Positions 23,886 through 31,514 of a DNA stretch of 64,000 bases are shown in pieces; position 1 is the first letter of the stretch; each line of letters opens with the position of its first letter. Under the pieces are notes generated by a model. It was not told the DNA's origin and did not search any database. It saw only the letters and a list, made by a program, of their open reading frames with translations. The translations under genes and the position numbers were made by a program. Source of the DNA: Phytomonospora endophytica (GTDB taxonomy: Bacteria; Actinomycetota; Actinomycetes; Mycobacteriales; Micromonosporaceae); the NCBI RefSeq assembly GCF_014202425.1, contig NZ_JACHGT010000005.1, positions 186,001 through 250,000 of the forward strand, given 5' to 3'.

Positions 23886-24280
23886 GGTGACTCGGCCTCA
23901 CAGTCGGTGTCCTTTAACTCCGCAATGATGCCGGAGGCGGAGACGCCGACGGTGAGGGCGTGGCGGGGATCTCGGTGGGGGAGGGTTTCCGGCCCCGGCT
24001 GAGACGGTGACGACGAAGGGTCGAGTCGTGCACGTCATCGCCTGCGCCGTCCCACCCTTGTGCGGCCCCGGCGTCCTCGCCGCGCCTCGGCGCCGTCCCG
24101 CGCGCCCACCCCCGCGTGCGGGGCGAGCACCGCCGTGCTCGCCGCCGCCGGAGTCGCGTTCACGTTCGTCGGCGGAGACGGCGCCAAGAGCCTTCCCGGG
24201 GAGCCGGTCGCGGGCCGTCTCCCCGCGTGAGTCCCGTCGGGTGATTCCCCGTGTCCCCGTTGCCGATCCCCTTGCGCCCC
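23886..24280. other. Intergenic stretch without a convincing gene; possible gene remnant
   Basis: Frame 24060-24230 (+, GTG start) reads 56 residues with an Arg-rich head and a hydrophobic STAVLAAAGVAFTFVGG segment, like the beginning of a membrane or exported protein, then stops at TGA. It has no RBS and no recognisable domain, so it may be a tiny membrane protein or a decayed 5' end of a lost gene. Nothing else is seen here. Confidence 0.4.
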
Positions 24281-24309
24281 TTACCGTGACCGGACTTTCT
24301 CCCTAGGCT
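24281..24309 (+). promoter_or_regulatory. Promoter of the TIR gene
   Basis: TTACCG (24281-24286), 17-bp spacer, TAGGCT (24304-24309). A GAGGAGGG RBS follows at 24351-24358, before the ATG at 24368. Confidence 0.6.
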
Positions 24310-24367
24310 TGTCCCACCGGCGTGGCACGGGTCTCCCGGCCGTCGATCGCGAGGAGGGCGCCCGTCC

Positions 24368-25252
24368 ATGGCGAGGATCTTCATCAACTTCCGCAACAGG
24401 GACGGCCAGCACGCCGCCGACACCCTGCATCGTGAGCTCTCGGCGCGTCTCGGGCCGGACGCGGTGTTCCGGTCGAGCAACTCGATCCCCTTGGGCGCCG
24501 ACTACGTCACCACGCTCCTCGAACAGGCGGCCGGTTGTGCGGCGATGCTCGCCGTCGTGGGCCCGTACTGGCTCGACGCGGCGGGTGCCGACGGGGGCCG
24601 CCGGCTGGAGAACCCCGAGGACTGGGTGCGCCGTGAGATCGCCACGGCGCTGGCGGCGGGCCGCACGGTCATCCCGGTCCTGCTCGACGGGCTGCCGCCG
24701 CTGTCGGGCGAAGGCCTCCCCGACGACCTCGCCGCGCTGGCGCGGTGCCAGTACGAGCGGCTCGACGCGCGCACCACGATCTCGGACATCGAGCGATTGG
24801 AGAAGAAGTTGCGTCGCATCCTCCCCGGGCTGTCCGCGCGCCGGGAACGGCCGCCGGCCGGTGTCCTGCCCGGGTTCCAGCAGACCAACACCGCCTACAA
24901 CGGCGGTGTCATCAACAGCCCGGCGAACGGTGACGTGAACATCCACGGTGGCCAGAGCGGGATCCGCCACGAGTACCACGGGGGCTTCTCCGATGGCGCG
25001 ACCCGGGCCGCGCTCGGCGAGGTCGTCCGCCTGGTCGAGGAGCACGAGCGGGAGCTGGCGCTCAACCGCCAGCAGTCGCGTCAGCTGTGGGAGGCCGTCT
25101 ACGTCCTGCGACGCGCCTCGCAGGAGGGCGGCCTGCGCGAGCCCGAGGTGAGCCGGGCCGCGACCGTGGTGTGGACCATGCTCGGCTCGGTCCTGAGTTC
25201 GGTCGCGGCGGGCGGGATCGTCGAGGCCTTCAAGGTGCTCGTGGGGCGGTGA
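24368..25252 (+). CDS. TIR-domain protein with C-terminal coiled coil and hydrophobic tail
   Basis: 294 aa. The TIR domain occupies about 1-150: MARIFINFRNRDGQHAADTL, an FRSSNSIPLGADY loop, LAVVGPYWLD, DWVRREIATALAAGRTVIPV and LARCQYERLD. Glu90 in DWVRREI aligns with the catalytic glutamate of NADase TIRs (SARM1 WVHKEI), so NAD cleavage is possible. A Gly/Asn-rich linker (NGGVINSPANGDVNIHGGQS) leads to a charged helical, coiled-coil-like region (about 215-255) and a hydrophobic end (TMLGSVLSSVAAGGIVEAF). It is monocistronic with its own promoter; no nuclease, STAND ATPase or other defence gene adjoins. Anti-phage or cell-death function is inference from family. Confidence 0.88.
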   Translation: MARIFINFRNRDGQHAADTLHRELSARLGPDAVFRSSNSIPLGADYVTTLLEQAAGCAAMLAVVGPYWLDAAGADGGRRLENPEDWVRREIATALAAGRTVIPVLLDGLPPLSGEGLPDDLAALARCQYERLDARTTISDIERLEKKLRRILPGLSARRERPPAGVLPGFQQTNTAYNGGVINSPANGDVNIHGGQSGIRHEYHGGFSDGATRAALGEVVRLVEEHERELALNRQQSRQLWEAVYVLRRASQEGGLREPEVSRAATVVWTMLGSVLSSVAAGGIVEAFKVLVGR

Positions 25253-25289
25253 CGGGCGCGGCGCGCGAGGACGCGCCGCGCCCGCCGCC

Positions 25290-25793
25290 TCACTTCTCCC
25301 GGCGGGAGACGGTGGACCAGTTGGCGCGCCAGGTGGCGCCCTCGTCGTAGGAGAACGACTGCTCCCAGTGCGTTTCGTCCTCGGAGACGACGGTCCACGC
25401 GAAGCGGACCTTCGTCATGCGCCCGGCGAGTTCCTCGTCGGCGAGGAAGATCCCCTTGCCGTCTGCGAAGCTCCCTTCGACGGGCGGGCCCATGACGCCG
25501 GGCTGACGGGTCGAGGCCCACCAGATCCGCCAGAGTCCCGCGGCGGGGTCGTAGAGCCGCAGGGTGTAGCCCTCGAAGGGCGTCTCGTAGTCGAAGGTGC
25601 TCGTCTCGGTGTTGCCGAGGCCGCCGAGGATCGTCGAGCAGGTGTTGACGCCCTCGAACTCCAGCCACTCGGTGCATTCCGGGTCGAGCACGTCGCGGAG
25701 TTTGCGGTGAGAGGTGTGCCAGCGGCCGTGGTAGAAGTCGAAGTCTCCGCGGCCGTCGGCGGTCGCCGTCTCGGTGGGCAGGGTGTCGGTCAT
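25290..25793 (-). CDS. DUF1579-like lipocalin-type protein
   Basis: 167 aa, ATG at 25793. The pattern is typical of small beta-barrel DUF1579-like proteins: DFDFYHGRWHTSHRKL, a GVNTCSTILGGLGN segment, YETPFEGYTLRLYDPAAGLW, RIWWASTRQPG and WEQSFSYDEGATWRANW. These barrels may bind small hydrophobic molecules; no activity is known. The frame is open far upstream through intergenic DNA and the next gene, which is a shadow. A perfect TGACAC-CTT-GTGTCA dyad 56 bp upstream suggests a dedicated repressor that is not encoded next to it. Confidence 0.75.
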   Translation of the reverse strand: MTDTLPTETATADGRGDFDFYHGRWHTSHRKLRDVLDPECTEWLEFEGVNTCSTILGGLGNTETSTFDYETPFEGYTLRLYDPAAGLWRIWWASTRQPGVMGPPVEGSFADGKGIFLADEELAGRMTKVRFAWTVVSEDETHWEQSFSYDEGATWRANWSTVSRREK

Positions 25794-25848
25794 CGTGGTG
25801 TCCCTCGGGTCGGTCGGATCGTGCGGGGAGACCGTAAACCGGGATACC

Positions 25849-25863
25849 TGACACCTTGTGTCA
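25849..25863. promoter_or_regulatory. Perfect 6-3-6 dyad upstream of the DUF1579-like gene
   Basis: TGACAC-CTT-GTGTCA in the divergent gap between the DUF1579-like gene and the mod operon, 56 bp from the former and 108 bp from the latter. It is a probable operator; the regulator is unknown. Confidence 0.5.
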
Positions 25864-25936
25864 CATACGTTGAGGGGAAATCCGGCGCGCCCGAGGTTCG
25901 TGTCATCAGCTCGCACTTGCGTGTTGAACCGCCTCT

Positions 25937-25964
25937 TTGCCTTCGCAACTGCGAGGGCTAGGCT
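25937..25964 (+). promoter_or_regulatory. Promoter and operator of the molybdate operon
   Basis: TTGCCT (25937-25942) and TAGGCT (25959-25964) are 16 bp apart. The spacer holds the dyad TCGCA-AC-TGCGA (25943-25954), placed to block RNA polymerase. The GTG of the first gene lies 6 nt after the -10, so the mRNA is leaderless. The HTH-Mop protein encoded first is the likely binder. Confidence 0.68.
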
Positions 25965-25970
25965 GGCGGC

Positions 25971-26384
25971 GTGAGCGACTTCCGGATCAGCGAGGCCGCC
26001 GAGCTCCTCAGCGTCAGCGCCGACACCGTGCGCCGCTGGGTCGACGCCGGGCGGCTGGCCGCCGCGCGCGACGACCACGGCCACCGTGTCATCGCCGGCG
26101 CCGACCTCGCCGCCTTCGTCACCGCCCAGGCCGCGACACCCGGTTCCGAGTTGTCCTCGGCCCGCAACCGGATGCGCGGGATCGTCACCGCCGTCGTCAA
26201 GGACGCCGTCATGGCCCAGGTCGACATCCAGGCCGGTCCCTTCCGCGTCGTCTCGCTCATGAGCCGGGAGGCCGTCGACGAGCTCGACCTGCGGGTCGGG
26301 TCGGTCGCGGTCGCCGTCATCAAGTCGACGACGGTCGTGGTGGAGAGGCCCGCCCCGGCCGCCAGAGGGAGGACCGTCACGTGA
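25971..26384 (+). CDS. HTH-Mop regulator (molybdate-responsive, excisionase-type HTH plus molybdopterin-binding domain)
   Basis: 137 aa from a GTG 6 nt after the -10, with no RBS, as expected for a leaderless gene. Residues 1-55 are a MerR/excisionase-like HTH (FRISEAAELLSVSADTVRRW, then VDAGRLAAARDDHGHR). Residues 65-128 are a Mop/TOBE domain (SARNRMRGIVTAVVKDAVMA, VVSLMSREAVDELDLRVGS, VAVAVIKSTTVVVE) that binds molybdate or tungstate. It is translationally coupled to modA (GTGA overlap). It should repress the operon when molybdate is plentiful, replacing the ModE of proteobacteria. Confidence 0.88.
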   Translation: MSDFRISEAAELLSVSADTVRRWVDAGRLAAARDDHGHRVIAGADLAAFVTAQAATPGSELSSARNRMRGIVTAVVKDAVMAQVDIQAGPFRVVSLMSREAVDELDLRVGSVAVAVIKSTTVVVERPAPAARGRTVT

Positions 26385-27163
26385 AGGCACGCTGGATACG
26401 CGGACTGGCCGCCGGGCTGATCGCGCTGGCCGCGGTCGGGTTGACCGCCTGCGGCGACGACGACGCCGGTGGCGGCGGTTCGGAGGTCACCGGCGAGATC
26501 ACGGTCTTCGCGGCCGCCTCGCTGACGGAGTCCTTCACGAGGATCGGCGCCGACTTCGAGGCCGCCAACCCCGGCACGAAGGTCACCTTCAACTTCGCCG
26601 GCAGTTCGGCGCTCGCGACCCAGATCGGGCAGGGCGCGCCCGCCGACGTCTTCGCCTCGGCCGCCCCGGCCAACATGGCGACCGTCGCCGACGCGGGCGA
26701 CGTCGACGGCGAGGCCGTCACCTTCGTCAAGAACCAGCTCGTCATCGCCGTCCCCAAGGGCAACCCGAAGGGGATCACCGGCCTGTCCGACCTCGTCGGC
26801 CCCGACGTGAAGGTCGCCCTGTGCGCCGAGCAGGTCCCCTGTGGGGCGGCCGCGAAGAAGGCCCTCCAAGCGGCCTCGGTGGAGCTGACGCCGGTCACCT
26901 TCGAGCAGGACGTCAAGTCCGTGCTGTCGAAGGTCACCCTCGGCGAGGTCGACGCGGCCCTGGTCTACCGGACCGACGCGATCGCCGCGGCGTCCGATGT
27001 GGACGGTGTCGAGTTCGCCGAGTCGGCGGGCGCGATCAACGAGTACCCGATCGCCGTGCTGAGGAACGCCCCCAACAAGGCCACCGCCCGCGCCTTCGTC
27101 GACCACGTCCTGTCCGACCCGGCGAAGCTCGTGCTCACCACCGCCGGATTCCAGGCCGCCTGA
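26381..27163 (+). CDS. modA: Molybdate ABC transporter, substrate-binding lipoprotein ModA
   Basis: 260 aa, GTG overlapping the regulator's stop. Lipobox LTAC with lipid-modified Cys24. The ModA pattern follows: ITVFAAASLTESFTRIGADF, FNFAGSSALATQIGQGAPAD, VFASAAPANM, KNQLVIAVPKGNP, then LGEVDAALVYRTDA and INEYPIAVL. Serines in AAASL and AGSSA are the usual oxyanion ligands. It captures molybdate outside the membrane for ModBC. Confidence 0.95.
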   Translation: MKARWIRGLAAGLIALAAVGLTACGDDDAGGGGSEVTGEITVFAAASLTESFTRIGADFEAANPGTKVTFNFAGSSALATQIGQGAPADVFASAAPANMATVADAGDVDGEAVTFVKNQLVIAVPKGNPKGITGLSDLVGPDVKVALCAEQVPCGAAAKKALQAASVELTPVTFEQDVKSVLSKVTLGEVDAALVYRTDAIAAASDVDGVEFAESAGAINEYPIAVLRNAPNKATARAFVDHVLSDPAKLVLTTAGFQAA

Positions 27164-27166
27164 CCG

Positions 27167-28009
27167 ATGTCCGCCGACCCGTCCGCCGCCGTCTCCGCCC
27201 CCGTCCGGGCGCCGAGACGGCGGCGGCGTGCCGGGCGGGTACCGGTCGCGCTGCTCGTCCCGGCCGTCCTCGGCCTGCTGCTTTTGGTCCTGCCCCTCGC
27301 CGGGCTGCTCGTCCGCGCGCCCTGGACCACCCTCCCGCGACGGCTCGCCGAGCCCGGCGTGCTCACCGCGCTGGGCCTGTCGGTGCAGACCGCCACCATG
27401 GCGACCGTCGTGTGCCTCGTCCTCGGCGTCCCGCTGGCCTGGCTGCTGGCCCGCGTCGACTTCCCCGGCAAGCGCGTGGTCCGCGCGCTGGTCACCGTCC
27501 CGCTCGTCCTCCCACCGGTCGTCGGCGGCGTTGCGCTCCTGCTCGTGTTCGGGCGCAAGGGAATCCTCGGCGCCTGGCTCGACTCCGCCTTCGGGATCAC
27601 GCTCCCGTTCACCACGGCCGGCGTCGTCCTCGCCGAGGCCTTCGTCGCGATGCCCTTCCTCGTCATCGCCGTCGAAGGCGCCCTGCGCGCCGCCGACAGC
27701 CGCTACGAGGAGGCCGCGGCGACCCTGGGCGCCGGGCGCTGGACGACCTTCACACGCGTCACGCTCCCCCTGGTCGCGCCCGGCATCGCCGCCGGAGCCG
27801 TGCTCTGCTGGGCCCGCGCGCTCGGCGAGTTCGGCGCCACCATCACCTTCGCCGGCAACTTCCCCGGCCGTACCCAGACGATGCCCCTGGCGGTCTACCT
27901 CGCCCTGGAGACCGACCTGGAGGCCGCGATCGTGCTCAGCCTCGTCCTGCTGGTCGTCTCCGTGGTGATCCTGGCCGGCCTGCGCGACCGGTGGATCAGT
28001 TCGCCATGA
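27167..28009 (+). CDS. modB: Molybdate ABC transporter permease ModB
   Basis: 280 aa, 3 nt after modA. About six membrane helices; the cytoplasmic coupling loop is EEAAATLGAGRWTTFTRVTL followed by PLVAPGIAAG, the EAA motif of ModB. Contains LVLPPVVGGVALLLVFGRKG and ALGEFGATITFAGNFPGRTQ, both strongly conserved in ModB. It forms the membrane channel with ModC and overlaps modC by 4 nt. Confidence 0.95.
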   Translation: MSADPSAAVSAPVRAPRRRRRAGRVPVALLVPAVLGLLLLVLPLAGLLVRAPWTTLPRRLAEPGVLTALGLSVQTATMATVVCLVLGVPLAWLLARVDFPGKRVVRALVTVPLVLPPVVGGVALLLVFGRKGILGAWLDSAFGITLPFTTAGVVLAEAFVAMPFLVIAVEGALRAADSRYEEAAATLGAGRWTTFTRVTLPLVAPGIAAGAVLCWARALGEFGATITFAGNFPGRTQTMPLAVYLALETDLEAAIVLSLVLLVVSVVILAGLRDRWISSP

Positions 28010-29061
28010 CGGTCCTGGACGCGCACCTGGTCGTCGAGCGGGAGACCTTCCGCCTCGACGTGCCCCTGCGCATCGCCGCCGGGGAGGTCGTGGCGCTCCT
28101 CGGCCCGAACGGCGCGGGGAAGACCACCGCCCTGCGCGCGCTGGCCGGGCTGCGGCCGCTGACGGCCGGGCACGTCACCCTCGACGGGCTCGACCTCGAC
28201 CGGCCCGGCAGCCGACTGTGGACACCGGTGGAGCGGCGCCGGGTCGGCGTCGTGTTCCAGGACTACCTGCTGTTCCCGCACCTGAGCGCCCTCGACAACG
28301 TCGCCTTCGGTCCGCGGCGGCGAGGGCTGGCGAAACGCGACGCGCGCGCGAAGGCCGCCGACTGGCTCAAACGCATGGACCTCACCGACTACGCCGCCCG
28401 CAAGCCCCGGCACCTGTCCGGCGGCCAGGCGCAACGGGTCGCACTGGCCCGCGCGCTGGCGGTCGAGCCGACGCTGCTGCTCCTCGACGAGCCGCTCGCC
28501 GCCCTCGACGCACGCACGCGCCTCGACACCCGCACCGAACTGCACACCCACCTCGGCGAGCACGCCGGCGCGACCCTGCTGGTCACCCACGACCCGCTCG
28601 ACGCGCTGATCCTCGCCGACCGGCTGGTCATCATCGAAGACGGCCGGGTGGTCCAGGAAGGCGACGCCGCCGCCGTCACCGCGCGGCCCCGGACCGACTA
28701 CGTCGCCCGGCTCGTCGGCCTCAACCTCTTCCGAGGCCACGGCGACGGCCACGACGTGCGCGTCGGCGCGGACTTCCCCCTCGCCGTCGCCGACCGCGTG
28801 TCGGGCGAGGTCTTCGCGGCGTTCCCGCCCTCGGCGGTGGCGCTGCATCCCGAACGGCCCGAAGGCAGCGCCCGCAACACCTGGCCCGCGACGGTCGCCA
28901 GCGTCCAGCACAACGGCGACAACCTGCGCGTCCGCCTCGACGGGCCGATCCCGGTCGCCGCCGACGTCACCCCCGCCGCCGTCGCGCAACTGCGGCTCGT
29001 GCCCGGCCGCGAGGTCTGGGCCGCGGTCAAGGCGACCCAGGTCCGCGCCTACCCGGTGTAG
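28006..29061 (+). CDS. modC: Molybdate ABC transporter ATPase ModC
   Basis: 351 aa, ATG inside the modB stop (ATGA). Walker A GPNGAGKTT, Q-loop VFQDYLLFPHLSALDNVAFG, signature LSGGQAQRVALARAL, Walker B LLLLDEPLAALDARTR, His-switch LLVTHDPLDAL. The C-terminal third (about 240-351) is a regulatory domain with TOBE-like strands (NTWPATVASVQHNGDNLRVR). It drives molybdate import and is the last gene of the operon before a strong hairpin. Confidence 0.95.
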   Translation: MTVLDAHLVVERETFRLDVPLRIAAGEVVALLGPNGAGKTTALRALAGLRPLTAGHVTLDGLDLDRPGSRLWTPVERRRVGVVFQDYLLFPHLSALDNVAFGPRRRGLAKRDARAKAADWLKRMDLTDYAARKPRHLSGGQAQRVALARALAVEPTLLLLDEPLAALDARTRLDTRTELHTHLGEHAGATLLVTHDPLDALILADRLVIIEDGRVVQEGDAAAVTARPRTDYVARLVGLNLFRGHGDGHDVRVGADFPLAVADRVSGEVFAAFPPSAVALHPERPEGSARNTWPATVASVQHNGDNLRVRLDGPIPVAADVTPAAVAQLRLVPGREVWAAVKATQVRAYPV

Positions 29062-29090
29062 ACCGCGCGACGGACCCGCGGTGAAGGCCA

Positions 29091-29126
29091 CCGGTCCGGG
29101 CCGCTGGGAGAGGCGGCCCGGACCGG
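29091..29126. terminator. Bidirectional terminator between modC and spo0M
   Basis: A perfect 14-bp stem (CCGGTCCGGGCCGC, 29091-29104, pairing with 29113-29126) with an 8-nt loop lies between two convergent genes. Confidence 0.8.
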
Positions 29127-29146
29127 CCGTTCATGGGACGCGCGGA

Positions 29147-30064
29147 CTAGCCCTCGTCGCCGAAGTCGCCCATCTCGTCGAAGACCTCACCGAGCACCAT
29201 GCCGCCGACGATCCCGGCCGCCGCGCCCGCCACGACACCGCCCGCCCCGACGCCACCGTGCCCGCGATGCCCGTGCCCGCCGGGCCGGCCGCCGCGCTGG
29301 GCGACCTCGTCGAGCCAGCGCCCGATCTCGCCCTCCCAGTCGGTGCGCAGCGCGACCTCGTGTGGGAAGGTCCAGCGCCCGAAGGCGTCGCCGCCACCAC
29401 CGAACACGCCACCCCGGCGGTCGGCCTCAAGGACCACGGCCAGGTGATGAGCGTCGGCGACGAAGGTCAGCTCGACCTCACCGACCCGCCCGGCGAAACG
29501 GGACGGAGGATGGAACTCGATCTCCTGATAGAAGGGCAGCTCCTGGCGCAGGCCGTGAATCCGCCCGCGCTCCAGGTCGGCGCTCTTGAAACCGAACCCG
29601 AGCTCGCCGAAGGCCCCGAGGACCCGCTCCTGGGAGGCCAGGGGGTGGATCTCGACGGCGTCCAGGTCGCCCTTGTCGACGGCCTTGGCGACCGCCAGTT
29701 CGGTGCGCACGCCCAAGGTCATGCCCCGCAGGTTCCGGCCGTGCACGTGGGTCACCGGGGTCTCGAAAGGCACCGGGAAACCGAAGGGGATGTCGCGCGT
29801 CTCGCCCGCGGCCAGCCGGAACGGACCCGACACCGCCAGCCGCGCGAACTCCGTCGTCGCCCCGAACTCGCCGTCGCCGCTCTCCACCTCGACGCGCGTG
29901 ACGAGCCCGAGGGCGACGCCCTCGATGGCGACGTCGTGGTCACCGCCCTTGATGTGGACCGTGCCGGTCAGCGTCTCGCCCGGACGGGCCCGCGGCGGGT
30001 CGAGCACGGTGTCCACCGTGGGACCGCCGACGCCGAACACGCGCAACATCTTCTTGAAGACCAC
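29147..30064 (-). CDS. spo0M: Sporulation-control protein Spo0M-like (arrestin fold)
   Basis: 305 aa from GTG 30064 (VVFKKMLRVFGVG), which has GAAGGAG upstream; the internal ATG at 30049 would remove the conserved FKK head. The SpoOM domain fills about 1-240: VDTVLDPPRARPGETLTGTV, HIKGGDHDVAIEGVALGL, IPFGFPVPFETPVTHVHGRN, FGELGFGFKSADLERG and EVELTFVADAHHLAVVLEAD. The tail is rich in Gly/His with GGVVAGAAAGIVGGMVLGEV. Spo0M proteins have an arrestin-like fold and affect sporulation or division in Bacillus and actinomycetes; the mechanism is unclear. It is divergent from a MerR gene. Confidence 0.92.
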   Translation of the reverse strand: MVFKKMLRVFGVGGPTVDTVLDPPRARPGETLTGTVHIKGGDHDVAIEGVALGLVTRVEVESGDGEFGATTEFARLAVSGPFRLAAGETRDIPFGFPVPFETPVTHVHGRNLRGMTLGVRTELAVAKAVDKGDLDAVEIHPLASQERVLGAFGELGFGFKSADLERGRIHGLRQELPFYQEIEFHPPSRFAGRVGEVELTFVADAHHLAVVLEADRRGGVFGGGGDAFGRWTFPHEVALRTDWEGEIGRWLDEVAQRGGRPGGHGHRGHGGVGAGGVVAGAAAGIVGGMVLGEVFDEMGDFGDEG

Positions 30065-30308
30065 GGAAGAACCGCTCCTTCGCTGGAATCCTTCGCAGGG
30101 GAAGCGTGGAGCGACGCCCCACACTCGACGGGTGGGGACACCCGCTGCCGACGATCGTCGGCAGCGCCATGAGACGACGCCGGGCCCGGCCCGGCCGAGG
30201 AACGGAGCCCTCTGTATCGTCGTCCGGCACGAGCGAAGAGTAGCACGTGCCACTGTATGGTTACCCACCGCGAACGGCCGTGTATTCGAGTGACGAGGGG
30301 GCGAGGTC

Positions 30309-30710
30309 ATGACCGACGGACTGCTCAAGATCGGCGAGCTCGCCGCCAGAGCCGGCGTGTCACCGCGCACCATCGACCACTACACCCAGCTCGGCCTGCT
30401 CGCACCGGCGACGCGCTCGCCCGGCGGATACCGGCTCTACGCCGTCGAGGCCGTCGACCGCGTGCACCTGATCCAGCGCCTCGAAGGGCACGGCCTGAGC
30501 CTCACCGACGTCGGTGGCGCCCTCAGCAAGGCCCCGGCGGACCTGTCGGCGCTGCTCGCGCGGGTCGGCGAGGACCTGTCGACCCTGGAGGACGCCGCCC
30601 CGGGAGCCCTCGACCCGCAACTGCACGGTCTGATCGGGGCGATCGTCGAACGCGCCCACACGCTGCTGATCACCGCGATAGAGCTCGGCGGGGCCGTGCC
30701 CCCGCCCTGA
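30309..30710 (+). CDS. MerR-family transcriptional regulator
   Basis: 133 aa, RBS GAGGGGGCGAGG before the ATG. The N-terminal winged HTH is typical of MerR (LLKIGELAARAGVSPRTIDH, YTQLGLLAPATRSPGGYRLY), followed by a short helix bundle (VHLIQRLEGHGLSLTDVGGA) without the cysteines of metal sensors. It acts at promoters with long spacers. It is divergent from spo0M with 244 bp between; whether it controls spo0M, itself, or the MerR-type promoter of the aldo/keto reductase at 16.9 kb is open. Confidence 0.92.
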   Translation: MTDGLLKIGELAARAGVSPRTIDHYTQLGLLAPATRSPGGYRLYAVEAVDRVHLIQRLEGHGLSLTDVGGALSKAPADLSALLARVGEDLSTLEDAAPGALDPQLHGLIGAIVERAHTLLITAIELGGAVPPP

Positions 30711-30778
30711 CAGTCGCGTTGGGCACACTTCGGCCGCGATCGTTGTCCGGGCCGCCGCCGGGCGGAAGGATCACCGGC

Positions 30779-31372
30779 ATGACCGACTGGTTCGACCGGC
30801 CCGTTCTCGCGGGCGCGCACGTGCGGTTGGAGCCGCTCTCCCTCGACCACGCCGAAGGGCTGTTCGCGGCCTCGGCCGACCCCGGCATCTGGACCTGGCT
30901 GCGCCACCGGCAACCGTCCACAGTGGACGAGATGCGCGCGATCGTGGCCGGTTCCCTCGCCGCCCACGCCGCCGGGAAGACCGTGCCGTGGGTCCAGGTG
31001 GACGCCGGCAGCGGCGAGGTCGCCGGGACCACGTCGTATCACGACGTCGAGGCCACCGACCGCGGTCTGTGCATCGGCGGCACCTGGATCGGCGCGAAGT
31101 GGCGGCGCACGGGCGTCAACACCGAGGCGAAGCTGCTCCTGCTCGACCGCGCCTTCGGTGATCTGGGCGCCGAGCGCGTCGCCTGGCACACCGACCACCG
31201 CAACGAACGCTCCCAGCGGGCCATCGAACGCCTCGGCGCGGCCCGCGAGGGCGTGCTGCGGCGGCACCGGCTGCGCCCGGACGGGTCCTTCCGCGACACC
31301 GTCGTCTACTCGATCGTCGCCGAGGAGTGGCCGCCCGCCCGCGAGCGGCTGGTGTCGAAACTCGCGCGCTGA
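30779..31372 (+). CDS. GNAT-family N-acetyltransferase
   Basis: 197 aa from ATG 30779 (GGCGGAAGGA upstream). It resembles RimJ/RimL-type enzymes: VLAGAHVRLEPLSLDHAEGL, the acetyl-CoA loop region WIGAKWRRTGVNTEAKLLLL, and WHTDHRNERSQRAIERLGAA ending in a REGVLRRH segment. It would acetylate an amine of a protein, peptide or small molecule. Stands alone 68 bp after merR; substrate unknown. Confidence 0.9.
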   Translation: MTDWFDRPVLAGAHVRLEPLSLDHAEGLFAASADPGIWTWLRHRQPSTVDEMRAIVAGSLAAHAAGKTVPWVQVDAGSGEVAGTTSYHDVEATDRGLCIGGTWIGAKWRRTGVNTEAKLLLLDRAFGDLGAERVAWHTDHRNERSQRAIERLGAAREGVLRRHRLRPDGSFRDTVVYSIVAEEWPPARERLVSKLAR

Positions 31373-31514
31373 CCTGCCCGCGGCACGTCCGCTCCCGCCA
31401 CACGGCCTTCCACCGGCTCGGCGGGTGGGGAGCTCGCCCCACCACTCGGCCGGCGCCCGGATGGGCCGGTCCACCCGGCCGGCCGATCGACCGGCCACAC
31501 GAAGGAGGACCCAC

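Noticed and set aside
24007-24306. Plus-strand 99-codon frame as a gene
   Set aside because: Arg/Pro-rich composition, no RBS, overlaps the predicted TIR promoter.
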